Counted from the first letter of the stretch, positions 7,642 to 16,571 are shown. The stretch is 64,000 bases of DNA from Streptomyces parvus (GCF_032121415.1 NZ_CP135079.1:5828001-5892000), one strand, 5' to 3'. A program made the numbers and translations. Notes: generated by a model not told the origin, from the letters alone.

Positions 7642-8646
7642 GTGGCAAGGGTTCGGACAGGGGTACGCGCGATGGGCGCCGTGCTGGCAGTGATGCTGGC
7701 AGCCGCGGGTTGCAGCAGCACCGGCGGCAAGCGGGCGGAAGAACGCGCGGCCGAGGCCGCCGAGGGGCGGGCCGCGGTGAACACTCCGCGCTGGACCTTC
7801 GCCATGGTCACCCACTCGGGAGACGGCGACACCTTCTGGGACATCGTCCAGAAGGGTGCCGAGCAGGCGGCCCTCAAGGACAACATCAACTTCCTCTACT
7901 CGCACAACGACGAGGCCAACCAGCAGGCCCAGCTCGTCCAGACCGCGATCGACAAGAAGGTCGACGGGCTGATCGTCTCGCTGGCCAAGCCGGACGCGAT
8001 GAAGGCCGTGGTCGCCAAGGCCGTCAAGGCGGGCATCCCGGTCGTCACCGTGAACTCCGGCTCCGCGGAGTCGAAGGAGTTCGGGGCTCTCACCCACATC
8101 GGCCAGGACGAGACCATCGCCGGTGAGGCCGTCGGCGACGAGCTGAACAGCCGGGACCGCAAGAAGGCCCTGTGCGTCCTGCACGAGCAGGGCAACGTGG
8201 GCCACGAGCAGCGCTGCGCCGGCGCGAAGAAGACCTTCGACGGCACGATGCAGAACCTGTACGTCGACGGCACCAACATGCCCGACGTCACCGCGTCCAT
8301 CGAGGCCAAGCTCCAGTCCGACAAGAGCATCGACGCGGTCGTCACCCTCGGCGCCCCCTTCGCCGACGCGGCCGTCCAGGCCAAGCAGACGGCGGGCAGC
8401 AAGGCCGAGGTCGACACCTTCGACCTCAACGCCAAGGTCGCCAGCGGCCTCCAGACCGACAAGCTCGGCTTCGCCGTCGACCAGCAGCCCTACCTCCAGG
8501 GGTACGAGGCCGTCGACCTGCTCTGGCTCTACCGCTACAACCGCAACGTGCTCGGCGGCGGCCAGCCCGTCCTGACCGGCCCGCAGGTCATCACCAAGGA
8601 CGACGCCGACGCCCTGGCCGACTACACCAAGCGGGGCACTCGATGA
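7642..8646 (+). CDS. Sugar/cyclitol ABC transporter substrate-binding lipoprotein
   Basis: 334 aa from GTG 7642, which has AGAAGGG 9 nt upstream. A basic n-region and hydrophobic core lead to lipobox LAAAGC (lipid-anchored Cys24). The mature part matches periplasmic-binding-protein type 1 (RbsB-like) domains: FWDIVQKGAEQAALKDNINF, NDEANQQAQLVQTAIDKKVDGLIVS, GIPVVTVNSG, and FAVDQQPYLQGYEAVDLL near the end. It would capture a pentose, hexose or cyclitol outside the membrane. Its stop overlaps the permease ATG in ATGA, so the genes are translationally coupled. Confidence 0.9.
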   Translation: MARVRTGVRAMGAVLAVMLAAAGCSSTGGKRAEERAAEAAEGRAAVNTPRWTFAMVTHSGDGDTFWDIVQKGAEQAALKDNINFLYSHNDEANQQAQLVQTAIDKKVDGLIVSLAKPDAMKAVVAKAVKAGIPVVTVNSGSAESKEFGALTHIGQDETIAGEAVGDELNSRDRKKALCVLHEQGNVGHEQRCAGAKKTFDGTMQNLYVDGTNMPDVTASIEAKLQSDKSIDAVVTLGAPFADAAVQAKQTAGSKAEVDTFDLNAKVASGLQTDKLGFAVDQQPYLQGYEAVDLLWLYRYNRNVLGGGQPVLTGPQVITKDDADALADYTKRGTR

Positions 8647-9686
8647 GCGGCTCCACCGCCGCCCCGGAGCTGGACGAGCGGCTCGTGCACACCTCGCCGC
8701 TCCGCAAGCTGCTCGGCCGCCCCGAGCTGGGCTCCGTCGTCGGCGCGGTCGCCGTCTTCCTGTTCTTCGCGATCGTCGCCGACAGCTTCCTCCAGGCCTC
8801 CAGCTTCGGCACCGTCCTGTACGCGGCCTCGGTCCTCGGCATCATGGCCGCCCCCGTCGCCCTGCTGATGATCGGCGGCGAGTTCGACCTCTCCGCGGGC
8901 GTCCTGGTGACCAGCTCCGCGCTGATCTCCTCGATGTTCAGCTACCAGATGACGGCCAACGTCTGGGTCGGCGTCCTCGTCTCCCTGCTGGTCACGCTCG
9001 CCATCGGCGCGTTCAACGGGTTCATGCTGACCCGCACCAGACTGCCGAGCTTCATCATCACGCTCGGCACGTTCCTGATGCTGACCGGTCTGAACCTCGG
9101 CTTCACCAAACTCATCAGCGGCACCGTCTCCACCAAGGCGATCGGCGACATGGAGGGCTTCGACTCGGCCCACGCCCTGTTCGCCTCCACGCTGACCGTC
9201 GGCAGCGTCGAGTTCAAGGTGACCATCCTGTGGTGGATCGCCCTCGTCGCCGTCGCCACCTGGATCCTGCTCCGCACCCGCTTCGGCAACTGGATCTTCG
9301 CCGTCGGCGGTGAGGCCGACGCGGCCCGCGCGGTCGGCGTCCCGGTCATCCGCACCAAGATCGGGCTCTACCTCGGCGTCGCCTTCGCCGCCTGGGTCTC
9401 CGGCCAGCACCTGCTGTTCAGCTACGACGTCGTCCAGTCCGGTGAGGGTGTCGGCAACGAGCTGACGTACATCATCGCCGCCGTCATCGGCGGCTGCCTG
9501 ATCACCGGCGGCTACGGCTCCGCGATCGGCTCGGCGGTCGGGGCCTTCATCTTCGGCATGACCAGCAAGGGCATCGTCTACGCCGAGTGGAACCCGGACT
9601 GGTTCAAATTCTTCCTGGGAGCGATGCTGCTCCTGGCCACCCTGCTCAACGCGTGGGTGCGCAAGCGCGCGGAGGCGACGTCATGA
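8643..9686 (+). CDS. Sugar/cyclitol ABC transporter permease (RbsC/BPD_transp_2 type)
   Basis: 347 aa with about eight to ten membrane helices. Diagnostic segments are LLMIGGEFDLSAG (the GxxDLSxG signature of ribose-type permeases), LPSFIITLGTFLM, and a cytoplasmic coupling loop FAVGGEADAARAVGVPV. It forms the membrane channel with the upstream lipoprotein and the downstream ATPase. Both ends overlap neighbouring genes by 4 bp, indicating a tight operon. A single permease gene suggests a homodimeric channel. Confidence 0.92.
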   Translation: MSGSTAAPELDERLVHTSPLRKLLGRPELGSVVGAVAVFLFFAIVADSFLQASSFGTVLYAASVLGIMAAPVALLMIGGEFDLSAGVLVTSSALISSMFSYQMTANVWVGVLVSLLVTLAIGAFNGFMLTRTRLPSFIITLGTFLMLTGLNLGFTKLISGTVSTKAIGDMEGFDSAHALFASTLTVGSVEFKVTILWWIALVAVATWILLRTRFGNWIFAVGGEADAARAVGVPVIRTKIGLYLGVAFAAWVSGQHLLFSYDVVQSGEGVGNELTYIIAAVIGGCLITGGYGSAIGSAVGAFIFGMTSKGIVYAEWNPDWFKFFLGAMLLLATLLNAWVRKRAEATS

Positions 9687-10528
9687 CGGCCACCCCTGAA
9701 GAGACCGCGGGACCGCTCGTCGAGCTGGACGACGTGTCCAAGTTCTACGGCAACATCAAGGCGCTGGAACACGTCTCGCTGGAGGTCCACGCCGGCGAGA
9801 TCACCTGCGTCCTCGGCGACAACGGCGCCGGCAAGTCCACCCTCATCAAGATCATCGCAGGGCTCCACGGACACGACGCCGGACGCTTCCTGATCGAGGG
9901 CGCGGAGACCACCCTCGCCAACCCGCGCGACGCCCTGGACCGGGGCATCGCCACGGTCTACCAGGACCTCGCCGTCGTCCCGCTGATGCCGGTCTGGCGG
10001 AACTTCTTCCTCGGCTCCGAGCCCACGACGGGCGTGGGCCCCTTCAAGCGCCTCGACGTCCGCAGGATGCGCGAGACGACCCGTACGGAACTGCTCCGCA
10101 TGGGCATCGACCTGCGCGACGTCGACCAGCCCATCGGGACCCTGTCCGGTGGCGAACGCCAGTGCGTGGCCATCGCCCGGGCCGTCTACTTCGGCGCCAA
10201 GGTCCTCGTCCTGGACGAGCCCACCGCCGCGCTCGGCGTCAAGCAGTCCGGGGTGGTGCTCAAGTACGTGGCGGCCGCCCGCGACGCGGGCCTCGGCGTG
10301 GTCCTCATCACGCACAACCCGCACCATGCCCACCTCGTCGGCGACCGGTTCGTCCTCCTCAAGCGAGGCGTGATGTCCGGCAGCCACACCAAGGACGACA
10401 TCACGCTCGACGAGCTGACCCGGCAGATGGCGGGCGGCAGCGAGCTGGAGGAGCTCAGCCACGAGCTGGAACGCACCCCGACGCCCACCCTCCCGGGCGG
10501 CCACGGCCCGAAGGGCGAGACTTCCTGA
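9683..10528 (+). CDS. Sugar/cyclitol ABC transporter ATPase (single nucleotide-binding domain)
   Basis: 281 aa from the ATG overlapping the permease stop. Walker A GDNGAGKST, Q-loop region TVYQDLAVVPLM, signature LSGGERQ, Walker B VLVLDEPTAALG and H-loop His in LITHNPHH are all present. It has one domain, like FrcA-type ATPases, rather than the fused double domain of RbsA/XylG. The C-terminal tail (ERTPTPTLPGGHGPKGETS) is Pro/Gly-rich and probably disordered. It powers import through the upstream permease. Confidence 0.92.
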   Translation: MTATPEETAGPLVELDDVSKFYGNIKALEHVSLEVHAGEITCVLGDNGAGKSTLIKIIAGLHGHDAGRFLIEGAETTLANPRDALDRGIATVYQDLAVVPLMPVWRNFFLGSEPTTGVGPFKRLDVRRMRETTRTELLRMGIDLRDVDQPIGTLSGGERQCVAIARAVYFGAKVLVLDEPTAALGVKQSGVVLKYVAAARDAGLGVVLITHNPHHAHLVGDRFVLLKRGVMSGSHTKDDITLDELTRQMAGGSELEELSHELERTPTPTLPGGHGPKGETS

Positions 10529-10661
10529 GCCCCGGCCGCCCCGGCGCGGCCGCCCCCGCCCGTCGACCCGCCGGGGCCGGGCAGTGGCAGAATCGAGCCC
10601 GGCGGGCGCCGTCCGCCGCCGGCCGCGACAGCGGCCCGGCCCCCCAGACCCCGCAGGGACG

Positions 10662-11828
10662 ATGAGCACGTACCGCGACTTCGCCCACCGCGGCTCCGCC
10701 CGCGCCACCGTCCTCAGGACGGTCGGCACCAAGGAACGCCGCTCGCACCTGTCCGCGCCCCGCGTCCCCACGGTCGGGATCGACATCGGCGGTACGAAGG
10801 TGATGGCGGGCGTCGTCGACGCCGACGGCAACATCCTGGAGAAGGTCCGCACCGAGACGCCCGACAAGTCCAAGAGCCCCAAGGTCGTCGAGGACACCAT
10901 CGTCGAGCTGGTCCTGGACCTCTCCGACCGGCACGACGTCCACGCGGTGGGCATCGGCGCGGCGGGCTGGGTCGACGCCGACCGCTCCAAGGTCCTCTTC
11001 GCCCCGCACCTCGCCTGGCGCGACGAACCCCTGCGCGACGCCATCGCCTCCCGCCTCGTCGTCCCCGTCATGGTCGACAACGACGCCAACACCGCCGCCT
11101 GGGCGGAATGGCGCTTCGGCGCGGGCCGCGGCGAGGACCACCTCGTCATGATCACCCTCGGTACGGGCATCGGCGGCGCGATCCTGGAGGACGGCCAGGT
11201 CAAGCGGGGCAAGTACGGCGTGGCCGGTGAGTTCGGCCACATGCAGGTCGTGCCCTCGGGCCACCGCTGCCCCTGCGGCAACCGGGGCTGCTGGGAGCAG
11301 TACAGCTCCGGCAACGCCCTCGTCCGCGAGGCCAGGGAGCTGGCCGCCGCCGACTCCCCGGTCGCCCACTACCTGCTGGACCGGGTGAAGGGGAACGTCT
11401 CCGACATCACCGGGCCGCTCATCACCGAACTGGCCCGCGAGGGCGATGCGATGTGCATCGAACTCCTCCAGGACATCGGCCAGTGGCTCGGTATCGGCAT
11501 CGCCAATCTGGCCGCCGCGCTCGACCCCTCCTGCTTCGTGATCGGAGGCGGTGTCAGCGCCGCCGACGACCTCCTGATCAACCCGGCCCGCGACGCCTTC
11601 AAGCGCCACCTCACGGGCCGCGGCTACCGCCCCGAGGCCAGGATCGCCAAGGCGCAGCTCGGCCCCGAGGCGGGTATGGTCGGCGCCGCGGACCTGGCGC
11701 GGCTGGTCGCCCGCCGCTTCCGCCGGGCCAACCGGCGGCGCGTCGAGCGGTACGAGCGGTACGCCCAGATCTACGACCAGGCGGCGAGCACCATCCGCAA
11801 CACGCGGTCCACCCGCACCGCCGATTGA
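10662..11828 (+). CDS. ROK-family sugar kinase (glucokinase-like)
   Basis: 388 aa. The N-terminal 35-residue basic extension precedes phosphate-1 motif VGIDIGGTK, catalytic DNDANTAAWAEW, ATP-site LGTGIGGAILEDG, and the ROK zinc motif with CPCGNRGCWEQY. The family phosphorylates glucose, N-acetylsugars or related sugars. The basic extension is not a winged helix, so this looks like a kinase rather than an XylR-type repressor. It lies 133 bases after the importer ATPase and could phosphorylate its cargo. The ATG follows AGGGA at unusually short spacing. Confidence 0.87.
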   Translation: MSTYRDFAHRGSARATVLRTVGTKERRSHLSAPRVPTVGIDIGGTKVMAGVVDADGNILEKVRTETPDKSKSPKVVEDTIVELVLDLSDRHDVHAVGIGAAGWVDADRSKVLFAPHLAWRDEPLRDAIASRLVVPVMVDNDANTAAWAEWRFGAGRGEDHLVMITLGTGIGGAILEDGQVKRGKYGVAGEFGHMQVVPSGHRCPCGNRGCWEQYSSGNALVREARELAAADSPVAHYLLDRVKGNVSDITGPLITELAREGDAMCIELLQDIGQWLGIGIANLAAALDPSCFVIGGGVSAADDLLINPARDAFKRHLTGRGYRPEARIAKAQLGPEAGMVGAADLARLVARRFRRANRRRVERYERYAQIYDQAASTIRNTRSTRTAD

Positions 11829-11905
11829 ACCGCGACCGCCCGTTCCGGCGTCCACCCCTCCGTACGCCTCGTCACGTCGCCGCAGCACCTAGGGACCACC
11901 TGATC

Positions 11906-12502
11906 ATGATCGCAGCCGGGCACCCCGTGGTGCCGCACCAGTCGGAGTCTCCGGGCGACGGCGAGGGCAAACCGCCCGAGGACCGCCGGCGCGTGTTCAA
12001 GCGGCGCTTCATCACCGCCACGATCATCGTGCTGCTGATCGGCATCCCGGCCGGCTACCTGCTGATCTCGGCCGGCCAGAGCCGCCGCTCGGGCATGGAC
12101 AAGGAGACCGAGGCGGCCGCCCAGGGGCTGCGCGAGGGCTGGCCCTCCAAGATGCAGCGCCGGATCTTCGAGATCCCGATCCCCGGCAACGGCCAGGGCG
12201 TCCAGTACTACGAGACGAACAACTGGAAAGCCAGCCGGATGTACGCGAAGTTCCGGACCACCTCCGCCGGCCTCGACCGCTTCCTGACCGGGGTGGGCAC
12301 GGGACGTGCGGCGCTGGAGCCGGACAGGATCACCATCAGCCCGCGGGACATCAAGATCACCGGCTGGTCCTTCGGCCCCGGCGAGCACTGGGCCGGCACC
12401 ACGCACAGCAACAAGAAGCCGCGCCCCACCCAGAACATCACGGTCAACATGACCGACCCGGCCAGCCCCGTCGTGTACGTCGTATCGGCGGCGACCCCCT
12501 GA
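11906..12502 (+). CDS. Membrane-anchored protein of unknown function (198 aa)
   Basis: The start ATG at 11906 follows AGGGA at 11891-11895. A charged, probably cytoplasmic N terminus of about 35 residues precedes one hydrophobic helix (RFITATIIVLLIGIPAGYLL). The remaining 140 residues are soluble and would lie outside the cell. They contain YYETNNWKASRMYAKFRT and a WSFGPGEHWAGTTH segment, and end in VVYVVSAATP. I do not recognise the domain. It follows the ROK kinase by 77 bases in the same direction and may be co-transcribed. Confidence 0.7.
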   Translation: MIAAGHPVVPHQSESPGDGEGKPPEDRRRVFKRRFITATIIVLLIGIPAGYLLISAGQSRRSGMDKETEAAAQGLREGWPSKMQRRIFEIPIPGNGQGVQYYETNNWKASRMYAKFRTTSAGLDRFLTGVGTGRAALEPDRITISPRDIKITGWSFGPGEHWAGTTHSNKKPRPTQNITVNMTDPASPVVYVVSAATP

Positions 12503-12538
12503 CCGGGGGCCGGAGGGGCGCTCAGTAACCTGGAGCGA

Positions 12539-14251
12539 GTGAGCGAAGTGAGCGAGACGACCCCGCAGCCCGTGCAGGCCCCCCACCCCGGTGGGCCCGC
12601 CCCGCATCCCGGAGCGCCTCATCAGGCGGTTCCGGCCCCGCACCAGGGACCGGACGCCGTCACCGCGCCGGGCGCCCCGGAATCCTTCCCGGCGCCCTAC
12701 CTGCCCCTCGGCGGCGGAACGCCCGGCTTCCGGGAGGCCGCGCAGCCGGACCGGACCCCGCTCGCCCCGGCGGCCCCGCAGGGTCCCTTCGCGCCGCAGC
12801 CGCCGCACATCGCCTCCGCGCCGCAGCCCGCCGAGGCCGGCCGGCCGGGTCCCGGCCCGCAGGCCGCTCAGGCCGCCCTCGGCCCGCAAATCACCCCCGT
12901 GCCCCAGTCCGCGCAGGCCGCTTCCGATCCGCAGGCGCCGTCCGCCCCGCGGGGGGCGCAGGCGTCGGCAGCCGCACCGCGGACCCTTCAGTACCGCTTC
13001 GACGGGCCCGAGGACGCCCCGGTCCTGGTCATCGGTCCCTCTCTCGGAACCACCTGGCACATGTGGGACCGGCAGATACCCGAGCTGTCCCAGCACTGGC
13101 GGATCTTCCGCTACGACCTGCCCGGCCACGGCGGCGCGCCCGCCCACGCCGCCGCCTCCGTCGCCGAGCTGGGCGACCGGCTGCTCGCGACGCTGGACGG
13201 GCTCGGCGTGCAGCGCTTCGGCTACGCGGGCTGCTCCATCGGCGGGGCGATCGGCGCTGACCTGGCCCTGCGCCACCCGCACCGGGTCGCCTCGCTCGCG
13301 CTCGTCGCCTCCTCGCCCCGGTTCGGCACGGCCGACGAGTTCCGCCAGCGGGGCGTGATCGTCCGCACCAACGGCCTGGAGCCGATGGCCCGCACCGCGC
13401 CCGAGCGCTGGTTCACCCCCGGGTTCGCCGCCGCGCAGCCCGCCATCGTGGAATGGGCCGTGCAGATGGTCCGCACCACCGACCCCGGCTGCTACATCGC
13501 CGCCTGCGAGGCGCTCGCGGCGTTCGACATCCGCGGCGCGCTGGGCCGGATCGGCGTCCCCACCCTGGTGCTGGTCGGGGCGGAGGACCAGGTCACCGGG
13601 CCCGCCGAGGCCCGCACGCTGGTCGCCGGGATACCGGACGCCCGCCTCGCGCTCGTCCCCGGCGCCTCCCACCTCGCGCCCGTCGAGCAGCCCGCCGCCG
13701 TCAGCGACCTGCTGATGATGCACTTCTCCACCGCCTGGCAGCAGGACACCTCGGCCGCGATCCCCGTGCTGCCCCACGTCACCGCGCCCGCGGCCCCCGG
13801 CACGCCGTTCGCCCCGGTGGCCGAGATCGCCCCGGCCGCCGCTACGCCCGACGCCGCCGCGCCGACCCCGGACGGCCGGTACGAGCAGGGCACGAAGGTC
13901 CGCCGCGAGGTGCTGGGGGACGCCCACGTCGACGCGGTGAACGCCAGGGCCGACACCTTCACCGAGGACTTCCAGGAGCTGGTCACCCGGTACGCCTGGG
14001 GCGAGGTCTGGAGCCGCGACGGCCTCGACCGCCGCACCCGCAGCGTCATCACGCTCACCGCGCTCGTCGCCTCCGGCCACCTGGAGGGCCTCGCCGCGCA
14101 CACCCGGGCCGCCCTGCGCAACGGTCTGACGCCCGCCGAGATCAAGGAAGTTCTCCTCCAGACCGCCGTCTACTGCGGCATCCCGGCCGCCGGAGCCGCC
14201 TTCGCCGTGGCGCAGAAGGTGATCCAGGAGGAAACCACGCCGCCCGCGTAG
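12539..14251 (+). CDS. Fused 3-oxoadipate enol-lactonase / 4-carboxymuconolactone decarboxylase (PcaL-like) with long disordered N terminus
   Basis: 570 aa in three parts. Residues about 1-145 are Pro/Ala/Gln-rich with loose PQxxQAA-type repeats and no predicted fold. Residues about 148-400 are an alpha/beta-hydrolase (oxyanion region GPSLGTTWHMW, nucleophile GCSIGG, Asp in VGAEDQVTG, His in GASHLAP). Residues about 440-570 are a CMD domain (LVTRYAWGEVWSR, ITLTALVASGHLEGLAAH). The fusion carries out the last two steps from 4-carboxymuconolactone to 3-oxoadipate in protocatechuate breakdown. Known PcaL proteins are near 370-450 aa, so the N-terminal extension is unusual. TAACCT at 12526-12531 lies 7 nt before GTG 12539 and supports this start. 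No other pca genes are in the window. Confidence 0.85.
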   Translation: MSEVSETTPQPVQAPHPGGPAPHPGAPHQAVPAPHQGPDAVTAPGAPESFPAPYLPLGGGTPGFREAAQPDRTPLAPAAPQGPFAPQPPHIASAPQPAEAGRPGPGPQAAQAALGPQITPVPQSAQAASDPQAPSAPRGAQASAAAPRTLQYRFDGPEDAPVLVIGPSLGTTWHMWDRQIPELSQHWRIFRYDLPGHGGAPAHAAASVAELGDRLLATLDGLGVQRFGYAGCSIGGAIGADLALRHPHRVASLALVASSPRFGTADEFRQRGVIVRTNGLEPMARTAPERWFTPGFAAAQPAIVEWAVQMVRTTDPGCYIAACEALAAFDIRGALGRIGVPTLVLVGAEDQVTGPAEARTLVAGIPDARLALVPGASHLAPVEQPAAVSDLLMMHFSTAWQQDTSAAIPVLPHVTAPAAPGTPFAPVAEIAPAAATPDAAAPTPDGRYEQGTKVRREVLGDAHVDAVNARADTFTEDFQELVTRYAWGEVWSRDGLDRRTRSVITLTALVASGHLEGLAAHTRAALRNGLTPAEIKEVLLQTAVYCGIPAAGAAFAVAQKVIQEETTPPA

Positions 14252-14263
14252 CAGGATGGAGCC

Positions 14264-14917
14264 ATGAACGTATCGCCCGGGGCACTCACCCTCACCAAGA
14301 AGACCCACTCCTGCGTCCGGATCGAGAAGGAGGGGCGCGTCCTGGTCATCGACCCCGGGGGCTTCTCCGAGGACGACGCGGCGCTCGGCGCGGACGTCAT
14401 GCTGGTGACGCACGAGCACCCGGACCACTTCAACGAGGCGCGGCTGCGCGCGGGTCTGGAGGCCAACCCCGCGGCCGAGGTCTGGACGCTGCGCAGCGTC
14501 GCCGAGCAGCTCTCGGCCGCCTTCCCGGGCCGGGTGCACACCGTGGGCGACGGGGACGCGTTCTCCGCCGCCGGATTCGACGTCACCGTGCACGGCGAGC
14601 TGCACGCGGTGATCCACCCGGACATCCCGAGGATCACCAACATCGGCTTCCTCGTGGACGGTTCGGTCTTCCACCCCGGCGACGCGCTCACCGTTCCCGA
14701 GCGCCCCGTGGACACGCTCCTGCTTCCGGTGATGGCCCCCTGGAGCAAGATCTCCGAGGTCATCGACTACGTACGCGAGGTGAAGCCGCGGCGCGCCATC
14801 GACGTCCACGACGCCCTGCTGACCGATCTGGCCCGCCCGATCTACGACAACCAGATCGGAGCCCTGGGCGGCGCGGACCACGGCCGGCTGGCCCCGGGCG
14901 GCACCACCGAGCTGTGA
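14264..14917 (+). CDS. Metallo-beta-lactamase-fold hydrolase
   Basis: 217 aa. The metal motif THEHPDH (HxHxDH) near residue 48, His at ELHAVIH and Asp at HPGDAL give a two-metal UlaG/YcjY-like core, and VHDALL supplies a late His. It resembles small bacterial 'MBL fold metallo-hydrolases' of unassigned substrate. It starts 12 bases after the PcaL-like gene; GGAG lies very close to the ATG, so co-transcription is likely. It is probably cytoplasmic because no signal peptide is seen. Confidence 0.85.
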   Translation: MNVSPGALTLTKKTHSCVRIEKEGRVLVIDPGGFSEDDAALGADVMLVTHEHPDHFNEARLRAGLEANPAAEVWTLRSVAEQLSAAFPGRVHTVGDGDAFSAAGFDVTVHGELHAVIHPDIPRITNIGFLVDGSVFHPGDALTVPERPVDTLLLPVMAPWSKISEVIDYVREVKPRRAIDVHDALLTDLARPIYDNQIGALGGADHGRLAPGGTTEL

Positions 14918-14959
14918 GCCCGGCGGCCGCTGTCAGTGGGAGCGGCTAGGTTGGCTGCC

Positions 14960-15739
14960 ATGCGCATCGCCACCTACAACGTCAATTCGATCACCGCCCG
15001 GCTGCCGAGGCTTCTGGCCTGGCTGGAGAGCAGCGGCACCGATGTGCTGTGCATCCAGGAGACCAAGTGCACGGCGGAGCAGTTCCCCGCCGAAGCCCTG
15101 CGCGAGGCGGGTTACGCATCCGCCGTCAACGCCACGGGCCGGTGGAACGGGGTCGCTCTGCTCTCCCGGGTCGGTCTCACCGACGTCGTCACCGGGCTGC
15201 CCGGCGGCCCGGAGTACGACGGCGTGCAGGAGCCCCGCGCGATCTCGGCGACCTGTGGCCCGCTGCGCCTCTGGTCGGTGTACGTGCCCAACGGCCGCGA
15301 GGTCGAGCACGAGCACTACGCGTACAAGCTGCGCTGGCTGGAGGCTCTGCGGAAGGCCGTGGCGGCGGACGCGGCGGGGGCCCTGCCCTTCGCGGTCCTG
15401 GGCGACTTCAACGTGGCCCCGACCGACGAGGACGTCTGGGACCCTGCGCTGTTCGAGGGCGCCACGCACGTGACGCCCGCCGAGCGCGCCGCCCTCGCGG
15501 CCCTGGAGGCGGAGGGCCTGAGCGAGGTCCACCCCCGCCCCCTCAAGTACGACCGGGCCTACACCTTCTGGGACTACCGCGAGTTGCGGTTCCCCAAGAA
15601 CAAGGGCATGCGGATCGACCTGACCTTCGGCAACGCCCCATTCACCGCCGCCGTCAAGGACAGTTACGTCGACCGTGAGGAGCGCAAGGGCAAGGGTGCG
15701 TCCGACCACGCCCCGGTGGTCGTCGACCTCGACCTCTGA
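14960..15739 (+). CDS. xthA: Exodeoxyribonuclease III
   Basis: 259 aa, matching the family length. Catalytic signatures are all present: Asn in ATYNVNSI, Glu in CIQETKC, Tyr/Arg region WSVYVPNGRE, DFN in LGDFNVAPTDEDVW, and the terminal SDHAPV with catalytic Asp-His. The enzyme cleaves DNA at abasic sites and removes 3' blocking groups in base-excision repair. TAGGTT at 14947-14952 stands 7 nt before the ATG and there is no ribosome-binding site, so a leaderless transcript is likely. Confidence 0.95.
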   Translation: MRIATYNVNSITARLPRLLAWLESSGTDVLCIQETKCTAEQFPAEALREAGYASAVNATGRWNGVALLSRVGLTDVVTGLPGGPEYDGVQEPRAISATCGPLRLWSVYVPNGREVEHEHYAYKLRWLEALRKAVAADAAGALPFAVLGDFNVAPTDEDVWDPALFEGATHVTPAERAALAALEAEGLSEVHPRPLKYDRAYTFWDYRELRFPKNKGMRIDLTFGNAPFTAAVKDSYVDREERKGKGASDHAPVVVDLDL

Positions 15740-15778
15740 GCTGGGGCGGGCGGCGGCGGGCGAGAAGCCGCGAACCAC

Positions 15779-15827
15779 GTGACAACCCAAGGTTGACACT
15801 CTCCAGGTGTCAACCTACGGTTGTCAC
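15779..15827 (+). promoter_or_regulatory. 49-bp nested palindrome carrying the promoter of the Clp-N/HTH gene
   Basis: Inner arms GGTTGACAC (15791-15799) and GTGTCAACC (15807-15815) are a perfect 9-bp inverted repeat with a 7-bp spacer. Outer arms GTGACAACC (15779-15787) and GGTTGTCAC (15819-15827) form a second perfect 9-bp repeat around it. The -35 TTGACA (15793-15798) lies in the inner left arm and the -10 TACGGT (15816-15821) overlaps the outer right arm, with an ideal 17-bp spacer. The ATG follows at 15828, so a regulator bound here must block transcription. Confidence 0.85.
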
Positions 15828-16571
15828 ATGACGCAGCCTCTTCCGGTCACCCCTTCCGTACGCCTCGACGATCTGATCGAGGCCATCAAGAAGACCAACG
15901 ACGACGCCCTGGAGCAGCTCTCCGGCGCGGTCCTCGCCGCCGACCACCTCGGAGACGTGGCCGACCATCTCATCGGCCACTTCGTGGACCAGGCCCGCCG
16001 CTCCGGCGCCTCCTGGACGGACATCGGCCGGAGCATGGGGGTCACCCGCCAGGCCGCCCAGAAGCGCTTCGTGCCCAAGAAGGCCGACGGCTCATCGGAC
16101 CTGGACCCGAACGAGGGCTTCAACCGCTTCACCCCGCGGGCCCGCAACGTGGTGGTCGCCTCCCACAACGAGGCCCGGACCGCCCGGCACGCCGAGATCG
16201 TCCCCGCCCACCTGGCCCTCGCTCTGCTCGCCGAGCCCGAGGCCATCGCCGCCCGCGTCCTCGTCGGGCAGGGCGTGGAGCCGGACGCCCTGCGGGCGGC
16301 GGCGACCGCCGCGCTGCCCGCCCCCGCGGACGAGGTGCCCGAGCTGATCCCGTACGACCCGGACTCCCGCAAGGTCCTGGAGCTGACCTTCCGTGAGGCC
16401 CTGCGGCTCGGCCACAACTACGTCGGCACCGAGCACGTCCTGCTGGCCCTGCTGGAGTTCGAGGACGGCTCCGGCGTGCTGAACGGCCTCGGTCTGGACA
16501 AGGAGGCCGTGTCCGCCGCGGTGGAGCGGGCGGTGGGCGAGGCGGCCCAGGCCCTCCGCCGGCAGCCCTGA
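15828..16571 (+). CDS. Clp N-terminal-domain protein with N-terminal helix-turn-helix
   Basis: 247 aa. The first 90 residues include a helix-turn-helix-like segment WTDIGRSMGVTRQAAQKRF. Residues about 105-245 hold two Clp-N (ClpA/ClpC R-domain) repeats: FTPRARNVVVASHNEARTARHAEIVPAHLALALL and LELTFREALRLGHNYVGTEHVLLALL. There is no AAA+ ATPase domain, so it cannot unfold proteins itself. It may act as an adaptor or decoy for ClpC, or as a DNA-binding sensor of Clp substrates. The -10 lies 6 nt before ATG 15828, which favours this start over GTG 15807. It probably binds the palindrome in its own promoter, but that is inference. Confidence 0.88.
   Translation: MTQPLPVTPSVRLDDLIEAIKKTNDDALEQLSGAVLAADHLGDVADHLIGHFVDQARRSGASWTDIGRSMGVTRQAAQKRFVPKKADGSSDLDPNEGFNRFTPRARNVVVASHNEARTARHAEIVPAHLALALLAEPEAIAARVLVGQGVEPDALRAAATAALPAPADEVPELIPYDPDSRKVLELTFREALRLGHNYVGTEHVLLALLEFEDGSGVLNGLGLDKEAVSAAVERAVGEAAQALRRQP

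Noticed and set aside
11771..14881. A minus-strand open frame of over 1000 codons opposite the PcaL-like and metallo-hydrolase genes
   Set aside because: Gly/Arg/Val-rich repetitive translation without motifs; the plus strand has two well-conserved enzymes here.
15807..15828. GTG at 15807 as the start of the Clp-N/HTH protein
   Set aside because: It lies between the -35 and -10 of the promoter, so it cannot be in that transcript; ATG 15828 fits the leaderless layout.
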